This document shows positions 27,223 through 37,741 of a stretch of 64,000 bases of DNA, piece by piece. The notes below the pieces were generated by a model. That model saw nothing but the letters and a program-made list of their open reading frames with translations. It was not told where the DNA came from and ran no database searches. The stretch's first letter is position 1, and each line of letters opens with the position of its first letter. This stretch comes from UBA6163 sp041753075 (GTDB lineage: Bacteria; Planctomycetota; Planctomycetia; Pirellulales; Pirellulaceae): NCBI GenBank assembly GCA_041753075.1, contig JBGSVE010000010.1, forward strand, positions 32,416 to 96,415, given 5' to 3'. The translations under genes and the position numbers were made by a program.

Positions 27223-29133
27223 ATGATGTCATTTTCACAACTCGGGCTTCCCGAGTCGATCGCTGCTGCTGCGCTCGCAGCCGGCTATACCGAAGCTACC
27301 TCGATCCAAGCCGAAGCCATTCCGGTCTTGCTCAGCGGCCGCGACCTGGTCGGTTGTTCGCAAACGGGCACCGGCAAGACTGCCGCTTTCGCCATGCCGT
27401 TGTTGGCCAAAGTCGACCTCGAACTCAAAACGCCGCAGGTGCTAGTCATGGCACCGACTCGCGAATTGGCGATCCAGGTTGCCGAGGCGTTTGAGCAATA
27501 CGGTTCACAACTGAAGAAGCTGCGCGTGTTGTCGGTTTACGGCGGTGCGTCGTACCAACCGCAATTGGCCGCGCTGCATCGCGGCGTCCATGTCGTCGTC
27601 GGCACGCCCGGCCGATTGATCGACCATGTTAAATCGGGCGCTTTGGACCTGAGCAAAATCCATTCTTTGGTGCTCGACGAAGCCGACGAAATGCTGCGAA
27701 TGGGATTCATTGACGATGTGAAGTGGATCCTTACGCAAGTTCCCGCCGAGCGTCAAATCGCGTTATTCTCCGCGACAATGCCCGGTCCGATCCGCGATAT
27801 CGCGGAATCATACCTGCGAGATCCGCACTCGATTACGGTCGAAAAGTCGCAAAAAATTGCCCAGACGATTCGCCAGCAACAAGTCGTCGTCTCGCCCAAG
27901 CACAAGGTCGAGATGTTGGCCCGGATTCTTGAACTCGAAGAAACCGACGGCGTGATTGTGTTCGTCAAGACCAAGATCGGAACCGTCGAATTGGCGGAAC
28001 GTTTGGTCCAGCGTGGCTTCAACGCCGCACCGCTCAACGGCGACATTGCCCAGACGCAGCGTCAGCGGACGGTTGAGAAATTGAAAGAGGGAGACATCGA
28101 TGTGCTCGTCGCAACCGACGTCGCCGCCCGCGGATTGGATGTCGATCGCATCAGCCATGTGATCAATTACGACATGCCGCACGACCAAGAAGCCTACGTT
28201 CACCGGATCGGTCGCACGGGCCGAGCCGGACGCGAAGGTGCAGCGATTTTGTTGGTCACACCGGCGCAGCGAAACATGGCGCGGTCGCTGCAAAAGGCGA
28301 CCGGCCAATCGATCACGCAAGTCGAAGGCCCATCGATTGACGCGATCAATGCCAAACGCGGTGAAGGTTTCAAACAACAGATCACATTGGCATTGCAAAG
28401 TCGCCAACTGGACACCTTCACAACGATGATCACGCAGTATTGCGATGAAAGCGGCAAGTCGCCCGCCGAAGTCGCTGCCGCGATCGCGGTGATGCACCAG
28501 GGCAAGCGTCCGTTCTTTGCGCGTCCGATCGAAGACGATTCATCGCGACCGCGTCGCGAGTCGTTTGACTCGCGCACGTCGTTCGAGTCCCGCCCGTCGT
28601 TTGAACCGCGCTCGTCGTTTGAACCCCGCAGCGGCCAAGACGGTCGCGGCCGCCGCGAGTTTTCCAGCCGTGAGTTTGTTCCTCGCGAGCATCGCGAATC
28701 GACTCGCGAACAGGCCAGCCGGGGGAATGCGAACATGACGCGTTATCGCGTCGAAGTGGGTCGCGAACACGGCGTCCAACCCGGCAACTTGGTCGGTGCC
28801 ATTGCCAACGAATCGGGCCTCAGCGGCACCGAGATTGGCAAGATCGAAATCTACGATCAATACTCGGTCATCGGCTTGCCCGAAGGCATGCCACCAGCCG
28901 TATTTGATGCGTTGCGCAGCGCTTGGGTCTCCGGCCGTCAGTTGCGATTGTCGTTGGCCGACAAGAGCGGTCATCGTGCTGTCGCCCATGCCGGTGCGGC
29001 GGATCGCAAGCCACCGCGCAGTAGCGCCGGGCACAAAGCCGCTGGACACAAACGGCCTACCGGTGGCAAGCCCGTGGTCATCAAGCCAACGGGCATCAAG
29101 AAAGGCAAGTTCGCCAAGAAGGCAACGTCGTAA
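27223..29133 (+). CDS. deaD: DEAD-box ATP-dependent RNA helicase (DeaD/CsdA-like)
   Basis: The 636-aa protein has the full set of DEAD-box motifs: a Q motif near residues 22-30 (EATSIQAEAI), Walker A SQTGTGKT (46-53), PTRELA, GTPGR, LDEADEM (151-157), FSATMPG, ARGLDVD and YVHRIGRTGRAGREG. After the helicase core comes a charged, low-complexity linker with repeats of S-F-E-P-R-S type, then a DbpA-like RNA-binding domain (MTRYRVEVGREHGVQPGNLV) and a basic Lys-rich tail. It unwinds RNA duplexes, with expected roles in ribosome assembly, mRNA decay or cold adaptation. Two ATG codons stand in tandem at 27223 and 27226; longer alternatives from 27187 run through a hairpin and look unlikely. It is transcribed away from the giant gene. 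Confidence 0.9.
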   Translation: MMSFSQLGLPESIAAAALAAGYTEATSIQAEAIPVLLSGRDLVGCSQTGTGKTAAFAMPLLAKVDLELKTPQVLVMAPTRELAIQVAEAFEQYGSQLKKLRVLSVYGGASYQPQLAALHRGVHVVVGTPGRLIDHVKSGALDLSKIHSLVLDEADEMLRMGFIDDVKWILTQVPAERQIALFSATMPGPIRDIAESYLRDPHSITVEKSQKIAQTIRQQQVVVSPKHKVEMLARILELEETDGVIVFVKTKIGTVELAERLVQRGFNAAPLNGDIAQTQRQRTVEKLKEGDIDVLVATDVAARGLDVDRISHVINYDMPHDQEAYVHRIGRTGRAGREGAAILLVTPAQRNMARSLQKATGQSITQVEGPSIDAINAKRGEGFKQQITLALQSRQLDTFTTMITQYCDESGKSPAEVAAAIAVMHQGKRPFFARPIEDDSSRPRRESFDSRTSFESRPSFEPRSSFEPRSGQDGRGRREFSSREFVPREHRESTREQASRGNANMTRYRVEVGREHGVQPGNLVGAIANESGLSGTEIGKIEIYDQYSVIGLPEGMPPAVFDALRSAWVSGRQLRLSLADKSGHRAVAHAGAADRKPPRSSAGHKAAGHKRPTGGKPVVIKPTGIKKGKFAKKATS

Positions 29134-29424
29134 CGTCACCAGTAGGCAGTAAGACGATGGTTTCCTAAGGACCGAAGGTCCGGCAATTTACCTAGCTGGG
29201 TTTCCGAACACCGCTGGCGTCGATACTGCCCAACGGTTCTTCACGCCCCGCTTCGCTGCAACGCGGCGGCTAAAACCGCCATGTTTGCTAATCCGTGACG
29301 CGGCGGAGTTCCCGCTGCGGATTCTGCGGCACGGTCGATGTATGATTGGCAGCGGTCGCGATCGGCATTATCGTCGCGGTTAGGCGGTGTTACCTCACCA
29401 ACCCATTTTGCGAAACTGGTACCG

Positions 29425-32400
29425 ATGACGATTCGCGTCGCGCTGCATCACAAGACTGACTATCACTATGACCGTTTGATCACGCTGGGCCCGCAACAAG
29501 TACGGTTGCGTCCTGCCGTTCACGCGCGCACGCCGATCGAGGCCTACAGTCTGCGGGTCAGCCCCGCGGAGCACTTTGTCAACTGGCAACTTGATCCGCA
29601 CGGCAACCCCGTCGCACGCTATGTCTTCAACAAGCCGACCGACCATTTCACCATCACCGTTGACTTGATTGCCAACATGACGGTGATCAATCCGTTCGAT
29701 TTTTTTGTCGAAGAATCGGCGGAAAAATTTCCCTTCGAGTATTCGCGTGACCTGATCCGCCAACTCGGTCCTTGTCTTGATATCGAATCGAGCAGACCTG
29801 AAAACGCAGCGACTGTGTTGCTTGATGCGTGGGTCGAATCGTTGCCAAAATCGTCGGGGCGAACGACTGACTTTCTCGTCGAAGTCAACACTCGCTTGCA
29901 ACGCAAGATCGCGTACCTGGTGCGCATGGAACCGGGCGTGCAGGCACCGGAGGAGACGTTGCAATTGGGCAGCGGTTCGTGTCGCGATTCGGCGTGGTTG
30001 CTGGTCGCGACGTTGCGGCGAATTGGCTTGGCCGCGCGGTTTGTTTCCGGCTATTTGATCCAGCTATCCGCAGACCAAGAGGCGCTCGATGGACCTTCGG
30101 GCCCCGAGAAAGACTTTTGCGATCTGCACGCTTGGGCCGAAGTCTATTTGCCGGGTGCCGGTTGGATCGGCATGGACGCAACCAGCGGGCTGTTCTGTGG
30201 CGAGGGTCACATTCCGTTGGCCTGCACGCCGGAGCCGCGCGATGCCGCACCGATCAGCGGTGGACTCGATCCGTGTGAGGTCGAGTTTCATCACGAAATG
30301 ACGGTCCGCCGTGTTCACGAAGATCCGCGAGTCACCAAGCCGTATAGCGAAGAGCAATGGCAACGCATCCTTGCGCTGGGCGATCAAGTCGACGAGCAGC
30401 TTGTCGCTGATGATGTGCGATTGACGATGGGCGGCGAGCCCACGTTTGTATCAATCGATTCGATGGATGATCCGCAGTGGACGACGGAGGCCGTTGGGCC
30501 TGACAAGCGAGTGCTGAGCAACGTGTTGTTGTTGCGTTTGCGAGACCGTCTGGCTCCCGGTGCGCTGCTGCATTACGGCCAAGGCAAATGGTATCCCGGC
30601 GAATCGTTGCCGCGTTGGGCGTTGACGTGCATGTGGCGCAAAGACGGTGTGCCGATTTGGAATGATCCCCAGTGGATCGCCGATGAAGGACGCAACTACG
30701 GATTCACACACGAAGACGCCGAGCGATTCGTGACTCACTTGGCGCGAAACCTTGGCGTCACCGCGAAGGCACGATTCCCGGTCTACGAAGACGTGTTTCA
30801 TTATTTATGGAAGGAGAACCGGTTGCCGGTCGACGTCGATCCCGCCGACCCACGGTTGTCCGATCCGAACGAGCGCGCGGGGATGATGCGGGTGTTTCGC
30901 GGTGGTCTGAGCAATCCCGTTGGGTATGTGTTGCCCGTTCAACGTCAATGGTGGCAATCGCGCGACCTGGGCACGCGCGGTTGGTTTACGGGCCGTTGGC
31001 CAATGCGCTCCGAGAAGATTTTTCTGTTGCCGGGTGATTCACCGATCGGGTTGCGGTTGCCGCTGGACTCATTGCCCTACACCGGAGCCAGCGCCGCGGC
31101 GCTCTACACCGCACCGATGGATCCGACGGCACCGCGCGGCAATTTGCCGATGCCGCGACGCGTCGCCGATGGGCCCGTCCCAACGTTGGCAACACAAACA
31201 CGTGGTCAACAAACGTCCCCGAAGGCTCCGCCACCTGGATCGCCCGACGGCAGTCGCACGTCGACATTCGGTCCGCAGACGATCAACGAGCAAACGCTGC
31301 AAACCGAAAGCGAGCTCGATGATTCGCTTGATCTTGATCCGGAAGTCGACGAGCACTTGGTCGTGCGGACCGCGATTGCGATCGAATGTCGCCACGGCAG
31401 GTTGTATGTGTTCATGCCGCCGACGCAACGACTCGAAGATTATCTGGACCTGGTCGAAGCGGTCGAAGAGACGTGCGAGCAACTCAAACTGCCGGTGTTG
31501 CTTGAAGGCTACATGCCGCCAAACGATCACCGCGTCGAGTATTTTAAAGTCACGCCTGACCCCGGCGTGATCGAAGTCAATACCCAACCGTCGTCGTCGT
31601 GGCGCGATCTGGTCAAGTTGACGCAATCGTTGTACGACGAAGCGCGGTTGTCGCGACTGGGTACCGAGAAGTTTGACCTGGACGGAATGCACACCGGCAC
31701 CGGCGGCGGCAATCACATCGTGATGGGCGGCAGCACTCCGGCGGACAGTCCGTTCTTGCGCCGCCCCGATTTGTTGGCCAGCTTCGTGACGTTTTGGAAC
31801 AACCATCCGTCTTTGTCCTACATGTTCAGCAGCAAGTTCATCGGCCCGACCAGCCAAGCACCGCGGATGGACGAAGGCCGCCGTGACGCCGTTTATGAAA
31901 TGCAGATTGCGATGGAACAGGTGCCTTCGCGCGACGAATACATTGCACCGTGGTTGGTCGATCGACTGTTTCGCAATTTGTTGGTTGACATTACCGGCAA
32001 CACGCACCGGGCCGAAATTTGCATCGACAAACTGTATTCACCCGATTCGTCGACGGGTCGATTGGGGCTTGTCGAGTTGCGCGGGTTCGAGATGCCGCCA
32101 CATGCACAAATGAGTTTGGCGCAGCAGTTGTTGATTCGCGCGCTCGTGGCGTCGTTTTGGCGCGAGCCGTATCGGGAGCCGCTGCAGCACTGGGGCACGT
32201 CGCTGCATGACCGCTTCATGTTGCCACATTTTGCTTGGCAAGATTTGTGCGACGTCCTCGGTGAACTAAGCCGCCGCGGAACCACGATGGACGCCGATTG
32301 GTTCCGGACGCATTTCGAGTTTCGCTTTCCCAAAATTGGCGAATTGAATCGCGACGATGTTCATTTGACGCTGCGCGATGCAATCGAGCCGTGGTATGTC

Positions 32401-32901
32401 TTGGGCGAAGAGCCCGGCGGCGGCGGCACCGTTCGGTTCGTCGACTCGTCGCTGGAACGGGTCGAGTTGAAGGTTGACGGTTTGATCGACGGACGCCACG
32501 CGATTTTGTGCAATGGTGTTCGCGTGCCGCTGCATCCCACCGGCGTGGCCCAACAATACGTTGCGGGTATCCGTTATCGTGCGTGGCAACCGCCCAGTTG
32601 TCTGCAGCCGACGATTCCGGTACATACGCCGCTGCGATTCGATGTCGTCGATACGCGGATGCAATCGTCGTTGGGCGGTTGCAGTTACTACGTTTCACAC
32701 CCCGGCGGACTCAGCTACGGCACGTTTCCGATCAATGCGAGCGAAGCCGAAGCCCGGCGGGCAAGCCGGTATCGCGTCGAAGGGTTCATTGGCGGTAAAC
32801 TCCATGTCCCGGATGCGGGCCCGGCGATGGGCGTCGACCCGTTCCCGATTACGCTTGACATGAGGTTAAGTAACCTGTCGCAGCGTGTTCGTCGATCGTA
32901 A
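29425..32901 (+). CDS. Transglutaminase-like protease plus DUF2126 (amidoligase-like) protein
   Basis: The 1158-aa protein starts at the ATG of MTIRVALHHKTDYHYDR, which matches the conserved opening of this family; an upstream in-frame start at 29338 adds residues without similarity. Residues 1-260 are a bacterial transglutaminase N-terminal and core domain with the Cys-His-Asp triad at Cys186 (GSGSCRDSAW), His235 (DLHAWAEVYLPG) and Asp251 (GMDATSG). The remainder, from about 340, is DUF2126, with EVNTQPSSSW near 717 and GTGGGNHIVMGG near 757. Comparative genomic work has grouped DUF2126 with COOH-NH2 ligases of the glutamine synthetase/GCS class. The gene precedes the ATP-grasp/Alpha-E fusion by 12 bases. 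These genes co-occur widely and are predicted to make or modify a peptide; the substrate is unknown. The 291 bases before the gene hold only small GC-rich hairpins. Confidence 0.85.
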   Translation: MTIRVALHHKTDYHYDRLITLGPQQVRLRPAVHARTPIEAYSLRVSPAEHFVNWQLDPHGNPVARYVFNKPTDHFTITVDLIANMTVINPFDFFVEESAEKFPFEYSRDLIRQLGPCLDIESSRPENAATVLLDAWVESLPKSSGRTTDFLVEVNTRLQRKIAYLVRMEPGVQAPEETLQLGSGSCRDSAWLLVATLRRIGLAARFVSGYLIQLSADQEALDGPSGPEKDFCDLHAWAEVYLPGAGWIGMDATSGLFCGEGHIPLACTPEPRDAAPISGGLDPCEVEFHHEMTVRRVHEDPRVTKPYSEEQWQRILALGDQVDEQLVADDVRLTMGGEPTFVSIDSMDDPQWTTEAVGPDKRVLSNVLLLRLRDRLAPGALLHYGQGKWYPGESLPRWALTCMWRKDGVPIWNDPQWIADEGRNYGFTHEDAERFVTHLARNLGVTAKARFPVYEDVFHYLWKENRLPVDVDPADPRLSDPNERAGMMRVFRGGLSNPVGYVLPVQRQWWQSRDLGTRGWFTGRWPMRSEKIFLLPGDSPIGLRLPLDSLPYTGASAAALYTAPMDPTAPRGNLPMPRRVADGPVPTLATQTRGQQTSPKAPPPGSPDGSRTSTFGPQTINEQTLQTESELDDSLDLDPEVDEHLVVRTAIAIECRHGRLYVFMPPTQRLEDYLDLVEAVEETCEQLKLPVLLEGYMPPNDHRVEYFKVTPDPGVIEVNTQPSSSWRDLVKLTQSLYDEARLSRLGTEKFDLDGMHTGTGGGNHIVMGGSTPADSPFLRRPDLLASFVTFWNNHPSLSYMFSSKFIGPTSQAPRMDEGRRDAVYEMQIAMEQVPSRDEYIAPWLVDRLFRNLLVDITGNTHRAEICIDKLYSPDSSTGRLGLVELRGFEMPPHAQMSLAQQLLIRALVASFWREPYREPLQHWGTSLHDRFMLPHFAWQDLCDVLGELSRRGTTMDADWFRTHFEFRFPKIGELNRDDVHLTLRDAIEPWYVLGEEPGGGGTVRFVDSSLERVELKVDGLIDGRHAILCNGVRVPLHPTGVAQQYVAGIRYRAWQPPSCLQPTIPVHTPLRFDVVDTRMQSSLGGCSYYVSHPGGLSYGTFPINASEAEARRASRYRVEGFIGGKLHVPDAGPAMGVDPFPITLDMRLSNLSQRVRRS

Positions 32902-32913
32902 TACACCGATGAG

Positions 32914-35493
32914 TTGACCGCGTTGAGCATATCGATCACACCCGAGACGCTGTTTGACGAATACGCACCGCTGCGCGACTATTACGACGAATGCGTCGAT
33001 CCGGTCGGCGGCGTTCGTCCGGCGTGGAAGCAATTAGTTGGCTACATCGATTCACTCGGTCGCGACGCGTTCGAGCGAATGGTTGCGGACGGTGCGGTGT
33101 TGGCCCGCGAGAGCGGTACGACCTACAACGCGGTCGAAGAAGAAGGCGAGCGAACGCGACCTTGGGAGTTAACTTTCGTCCCCTTGGTCATTCAATCTGC
33201 GGCCTGGAACAAGCTGGAACTTGCACTGAAGCAACGAGTCCGCATTCTCGAAGCCGTGCTCGACGACTTGCTTGGCCAACAACGACTGCTGCGCGAGCGT
33301 ATCGTTCCGGCGGAGGTTTGTTTTAACAACCCTGAGTTTTTGCGGACGTATCATGGTTTGCCAAAGGTTGGTGGCGTGCGGCTGCATATCGTTGCCACCG
33401 ATTTGGCCCGCGACCGCGATGGTTCATGGTGGATCACCGGCGACCGCACGCGAGCGCCATCGGGGCTGGGTTATTTGCTCGAGAACCGGATCGTCACCAG
33501 CCGCTCCTACACGGCGCTGATTCGCAAAAGTCACATCCGTCGATTAGCTCCGTTCTTTATGCGGCTGCGCCAGACGCTCGAGTCGTTGACGCCGCGCCCC
33601 AGTGCCAATTCGCGCGTCGCGATTTTAACGCCGGGTCAGAAAAGTTATCGTTACTTCGAGGACACATACCTGGCGCGCTACCTCGGTTACACATTGGTCC
33701 AAGGCCGTGACTTGGCGGTTCGCTCAAGCGTGCTGAACCTCAAGACGCTCGGCGGCTTGATGCCAATCGATGTGCTGTGGCGGCATGTCTCCGATGAACA
33801 ATGCGATCCGTTGGAGCTTGACCCGACGGCGATCGAAGGGGTCACGGGTTTGTTGGAAACGGTGCGCAGCGGTAACGTTGCGATTGCGAATTGTTTGGGC
33901 AGCAAATTGGCGCAGACACCGGCGCTGTTGCCGTTTTTGCCCGCAGCCAGCCGGTTCTTGTTGGGCGAAAGTCCAATCCTGCCGACGGTGCCGACGTATT
34001 GGTGTGGTCAACCGGCGGACTTGCGATATGTGCTGGAACACCTTGATCGATTGGCGATTCGGCCCGCGTTTTCAATCCGCGGCGATCGTCCGATTCGTCC
34101 GGCGGAGTTGTCGGCGGCGGCGAAGCAGGAATTGTTGGCGGCGATCAAGGCGCAACCTCATCAATACATCGCGCAAACCATCGCGGCGCGAAGCACGACG
34201 CCGGTTTGGCAAGACGGCAAGCTGCAACCTTGGTACGTGGCGCTGCGATCGTTCCAAGTGCAAACCGCCGGCGGCGTCGATGTGTTGCCCGGTGGTTTGG
34301 TGCGCGTCAGTCCCACGGCCGACGGGATCGATCACGCTCATGGCGCGGTCCAATTGGGTCAGGATTGTTGGGTGATTGCCGATGAACCGGTCGATGCCAG
34401 TTCGACGCTATTGCCCTCGCCCAATCAACCGCTGAAGCTGCTGCGCGGTGGCGCGGAGTTGCCCAGTCGTGTTGCCGAGAACCTGTTTTGGTTGGGGCGT
34501 TACAGCGAACGCGCCGAGGCGATTGCGCGGTTGTTGCGAACCGCAATGATGCGGCTATCCGGCGAACAATTGGCGACCACGATTCCGGAAATGCCAAGGC
34601 TGGTTGCTGCCTTGGCTGCGATCGGCCAAATCGAACCCGACTACGCTGTCGAAGGACTCAGCGGCACGTTGCCCGGATTGGAAGAAGCCTTGCCGCGTTC
34701 GGTTTACGCCATCGATTTGCATCGTGGTTTGAGCCCCAGCGTCACGGCGATGGTCGATCAAGCGACGGCCGTGCGTGACCGCATTTCGTTGGATGCGTAT
34801 CGCATTGTGCGGCGCGTCGAAGATGAACTGGTCAAACCGACTGACCCCAGCGTCCGAACCGATTCACGCACCGCGATCAACCGCTTGTCACGCTTAATCA
34901 CCGAACTGCTGGCGTTCTCCGGGCTTGGCCAAGAAAGCATTACGCGAACACTCGGTTGGCGATTTTTGCAAATCGGTCGCCGCATCGAGCGTGCTTGGCA
35001 AACGGCCGAATTGTTACGCTCAACGCTCGTTGATTGCAATCCAAACCGCGGCGGAAAGTCGGCCAACGACGAGCGACCGGTGATGGAAGCCGTGCTCGAA
35101 GCCTGCGACAGTGTGATGACCTATCGTTCGCGATATTTGTTGCATTTGGAACCGGCGGCAACGCTTGACCTATTGATCACCGACGAAACGAACCCGCGCT
35201 CGATCCTGTTTCAACTTGAACGAATCGCCGAGGTGATGGATCGCTTGCCAATCGAAGCCGACGGCGTTGGAATTCCAATCGATCGACGCACAGCGATGGA
35301 TTTGCTTCACATCGTCAGGATGTGCCAACCGGCGGAATTGGCGGCAGCAACCCGCACCGGCAAGCGCGAGCAACTCGACCAACTACTGGAAATGCTAACC
35401 GAGCGTTTGCCTGAGTTGTCGGATCAAATTGCGGCGCGATACCTGATTCACACCACCGCATCGCAAAAATTGACCGGCCAAGCAGGTGGATAA
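32914..35493 (+). CDS. Circularly permuted ATP-grasp / Alpha-E domain fusion protein
   Basis: The 859-aa protein joins two families that are often separate genes. Residues 1 to about 500 are the circularly permuted ATP-grasp type 2 domain (opening YDECVDPVGGVRPAW, then GTTYNAVEEEGERTRPW and WITGDRTRAPSGLGYLLENR). From about 515 the Alpha-E (DUF403) domain begins with ENLFWLGRYSERAEAIARLL and runs as helices to the end. ATP-grasp ligases couple a carboxylate to an amine using ATP, and Alpha-E proteins accompany them. The start is a TTG at 32914; a nearby ATG at 32909 is out of frame and stops at once, so the non-ATG start is well supported. It follows the transglutaminase/DUF2126 gene by 12 bases, forming one two-gene peptide ligation and processing unit. 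Confidence 0.85.
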   Translation: MTALSISITPETLFDEYAPLRDYYDECVDPVGGVRPAWKQLVGYIDSLGRDAFERMVADGAVLARESGTTYNAVEEEGERTRPWELTFVPLVIQSAAWNKLELALKQRVRILEAVLDDLLGQQRLLRERIVPAEVCFNNPEFLRTYHGLPKVGGVRLHIVATDLARDRDGSWWITGDRTRAPSGLGYLLENRIVTSRSYTALIRKSHIRRLAPFFMRLRQTLESLTPRPSANSRVAILTPGQKSYRYFEDTYLARYLGYTLVQGRDLAVRSSVLNLKTLGGLMPIDVLWRHVSDEQCDPLELDPTAIEGVTGLLETVRSGNVAIANCLGSKLAQTPALLPFLPAASRFLLGESPILPTVPTYWCGQPADLRYVLEHLDRLAIRPAFSIRGDRPIRPAELSAAAKQELLAAIKAQPHQYIAQTIAARSTTPVWQDGKLQPWYVALRSFQVQTAGGVDVLPGGLVRVSPTADGIDHAHGAVQLGQDCWVIADEPVDASSTLLPSPNQPLKLLRGGAELPSRVAENLFWLGRYSERAEAIARLLRTAMMRLSGEQLATTIPEMPRLVAALAAIGQIEPDYAVEGLSGTLPGLEEALPRSVYAIDLHRGLSPSVTAMVDQATAVRDRISLDAYRIVRRVEDELVKPTDPSVRTDSRTAINRLSRLITELLAFSGLGQESITRTLGWRFLQIGRRIERAWQTAELLRSTLVDCNPNRGGKSANDERPVMEAVLEACDSVMTYRSRYLLHLEPAATLDLLITDETNPRSILFQLERIAEVMDRLPIEADGVGIPIDRRTAMDLLHIVRMCQPAELAAATRTGKREQLDQLLEMLTERLPELSDQIAARYLIHTTASQKLTGQAGG

Positions 35494-35545
35494 GTTTGCA
35501 GGTTGTGGATCTTGATAAAGGTCCTCTACCCCAAAGGCCATTCCG

Positions 35546-37741
35546 TCAACTGTAGCGCATGTCGCAGGTCACACCACCGGCGGCCCACAGGTAGCTGTGG
35601 TTGCTGTAGTCGGCGACCATGCGGTGGCTGCTGAACCGCCACGCCAAGGTGCTGATGCTGTGCATCATCCGCTTGATCCACGCCTTGGGCAGCCCGTCGT
35701 AATCGCGATCGTAATAACACGGGATCACTTCGTTTGCCAACGTGTGATAAAGCGCCTCGGCGTCGCGCTCGTCCGTAATTCGATCATCGACGTGACTGGT
35801 TCCGTGGCCGATGGCAAAGCCGTTGACGCCGTTGTACGCTTCGGCCCACCAACCGTCGAGAATGCTGCAGTTCAGGCCGCCATTGAGCACCACCTTCTGG
35901 CCACTGGTCCCCGACGCTTCCAACGGCCGGCGCGGATTGTTCAACCACACGTCAACGCCCTGAATCAAATGGCGACAAACATTGATGTCGTAATCTTCGA
36001 CGAAGGCAACGCGACCGGCGAAACGAGGATCAAGCCGCAGGTTCGCAATCTCTTGAATAAATCGTTTGCCCGGTTCATCTTTGGGGTGGGCCTTGCCGGC
36101 GTAGATCAATTGAATCGGTCGCTCGTTGTCGGACAACAGTTCGGCGATCCGGTCGATCTCTTGGAACAACAGATTGGCTCGCTTGTAGGTTGCAAAACGA
36201 CGTCCAAAGCCGATCGTCAGCGCCTGGGGATTCAAAACGCTGCGGGCCGCTTCAATCACCGCATCGCTTTCGCCACGGCGGCGCGATTGGCGACTTAGCC
36301 GGCGGCGCACGAACGCCAACAGGTTGTTCTTCAGCGCGTTATGCGTTTCCCAAAGTTCGCCTGGATCAACCTCGTGGATCGATTGCCAGATCTCGGGATA
36401 TTGAATCCGCCGAGCCCAGTTTGCGGGGAAATGCTTGTCATAGAGCTGGGACATTTGTGCGGCCAACCACGAGTGAACGTGAACGCCGTTAGTGATGTGT
36501 CCGATCGGCACTTCTTCTTCGCGGCGGTCGGGCCACATGCATGACCACATGCGGCGGCTGATCACGCCGTGCAAGTTGCTGACCGCATTAGCATAGTGAC
36601 TCATCTTCAACCCGATCACCGTCATGCAGAACATTTCGTTGCGGTTGTTCGGATCGACGCGGCCCAGACCCATCAATTGGTCGTGCGAAATACCCATCGA
36701 ATCGCCCAGCGGCCCGAGGTGTTCTTCGATCATGTCGGCGGGAAAACGATCGTGACCCGCAGGCACCGGAGTGTGTGTGGTGAAGCAGGTCATACGCGCC
36801 GTTTGTCGCATTGCTTCATCGAACGACAACCCATCGTCGTGCATCCGTTGGCGAACGACTTCGAGCGCACCAAACGCGCTGTGCCCTTCGTTCAAATGGT
36901 ACGCCCCCGGATGAATGCCCAACGCCGCCAACGCCTTGACTCCGCCGACGCCCAGCACCAGCTCTTGGCGAATTCGCGTGCGATGATCGCCGCCGTACAG
37001 CCGACTGGTTAACTCGCGGTCCTCGGGCTTGTTGCCCTCAACGTTGCAGTCGAGCAAATATAAACGCACCCGACCGACGTGCATCAACCAGACCTTGGCC
37101 ATTAAGCTGCCGTTGCGAGTGTCGATATTGACCGTGATCGATTCGCCATCGAGACCCAGCGCCGGTTGCATCGGCAGATTCTCGATCTTGGTTTCGAGAT
37201 AGTCTTCTTGCTGCATCCCTGTGTCGTCGAGATGTTGGCGAAAGTAGCCCTGGGAGTAATACAGCCCGATCGCGACCAGCGGCACACCCAAGCCCGAGGC
37301 GCTTTTGATATGGTCACCGGCCAACACGCCCAGGCCACCGCTGTAGATCGGCACCGATTCGTGAATACCAAACTCAGCCGAAAAATATGCGACGGGTTTG
37401 GCACCGAGCACACCGGCATTGGTCGAGGCCCAGGTCTGGCTGCTGTCGAGGTATTCCTGCAAGCGTCGATAGGCGTAATTGATGCGACTGATCAACACCA
37501 ACTCGGCAGCCCGCCGGACCAATTGATCCGGTGTCATCTCACGCAGCAGCGCGACGGGGTTGTGGTCAAGTTGTCGCCAACGAATCGGATCAATATCGCG
37601 GAACAATTGGTCGCATTCGGGGTGCCCCGACCACCACAGGTTATTCGCCAAGGCCCACAATTTTTCGTAGACTGCGATCGCGTCGCTGTTGGTTGGGTCG
37701 CCGGATTCGTTGAGGATAGTCTGGGGCAGCGTCGTAGACAT
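35546..37741 (-). CDS. glgP: Alpha-glucan phosphorylase (GT35, DUF3417 type)
   Basis: The protein releases glucose 1-phosphate from glycogen or maltodextrin with pyridoxal phosphate. The N-terminal DUF3417 region is seen in NNLWWSGHPECDQLFRDIDP. The core follows with AYFSAEFGIHESVPIYSGGL, THTPVPAGHD and GFGRRFATYKRA. The PLP-binding Lys lies in EASGTSGQKVVLNG (Lys near residue 614). The ATG at 37741 (MSTTLPQTILN) gives 731 aa; an ATG 25 codons upstream would add residues with no similarity and is less likely. The gene converges with the ATP-grasp/Alpha-E gene 52 bases away and diverges from the acyl-CoA dehydrogenase-like gene. No glycogen synthesis gene is in the window. Confidence 0.9.
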   Translation of the reverse strand: MSTTLPQTILNESGDPTNSDAIAVYEKLWALANNLWWSGHPECDQLFRDIDPIRWRQLDHNPVALLREMTPDQLVRRAAELVLISRINYAYRRLQEYLDSSQTWASTNAGVLGAKPVAYFSAEFGIHESVPIYSGGLGVLAGDHIKSASGLGVPLVAIGLYYSQGYFRQHLDDTGMQQEDYLETKIENLPMQPALGLDGESITVNIDTRNGSLMAKVWLMHVGRVRLYLLDCNVEGNKPEDRELTSRLYGGDHRTRIRQELVLGVGGVKALAALGIHPGAYHLNEGHSAFGALEVVRQRMHDDGLSFDEAMRQTARMTCFTTHTPVPAGHDRFPADMIEEHLGPLGDSMGISHDQLMGLGRVDPNNRNEMFCMTVIGLKMSHYANAVSNLHGVISRRMWSCMWPDRREEEVPIGHITNGVHVHSWLAAQMSQLYDKHFPANWARRIQYPEIWQSIHEVDPGELWETHNALKNNLLAFVRRRLSRQSRRRGESDAVIEAARSVLNPQALTIGFGRRFATYKRANLLFQEIDRIAELLSDNERPIQLIYAGKAHPKDEPGKRFIQEIANLRLDPRFAGRVAFVEDYDINVCRHLIQGVDVWLNNPRRPLEASGTSGQKVVLNGGLNCSILDGWWAEAYNGVNGFAIGHGTSHVDDRITDERDAEALYHTLANEVIPCYYDRDYDGLPKAWIKRMMHSISTLAWRFSSHRMVADYSNHSYLWAAGGVTCDMRYS

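Noticed and set aside
35494..35545. Possible terminator between convergent ATP-grasp/Alpha-E and glgP genes
   Set aside because: No stem with a following T run could be drawn in the 52 bases.
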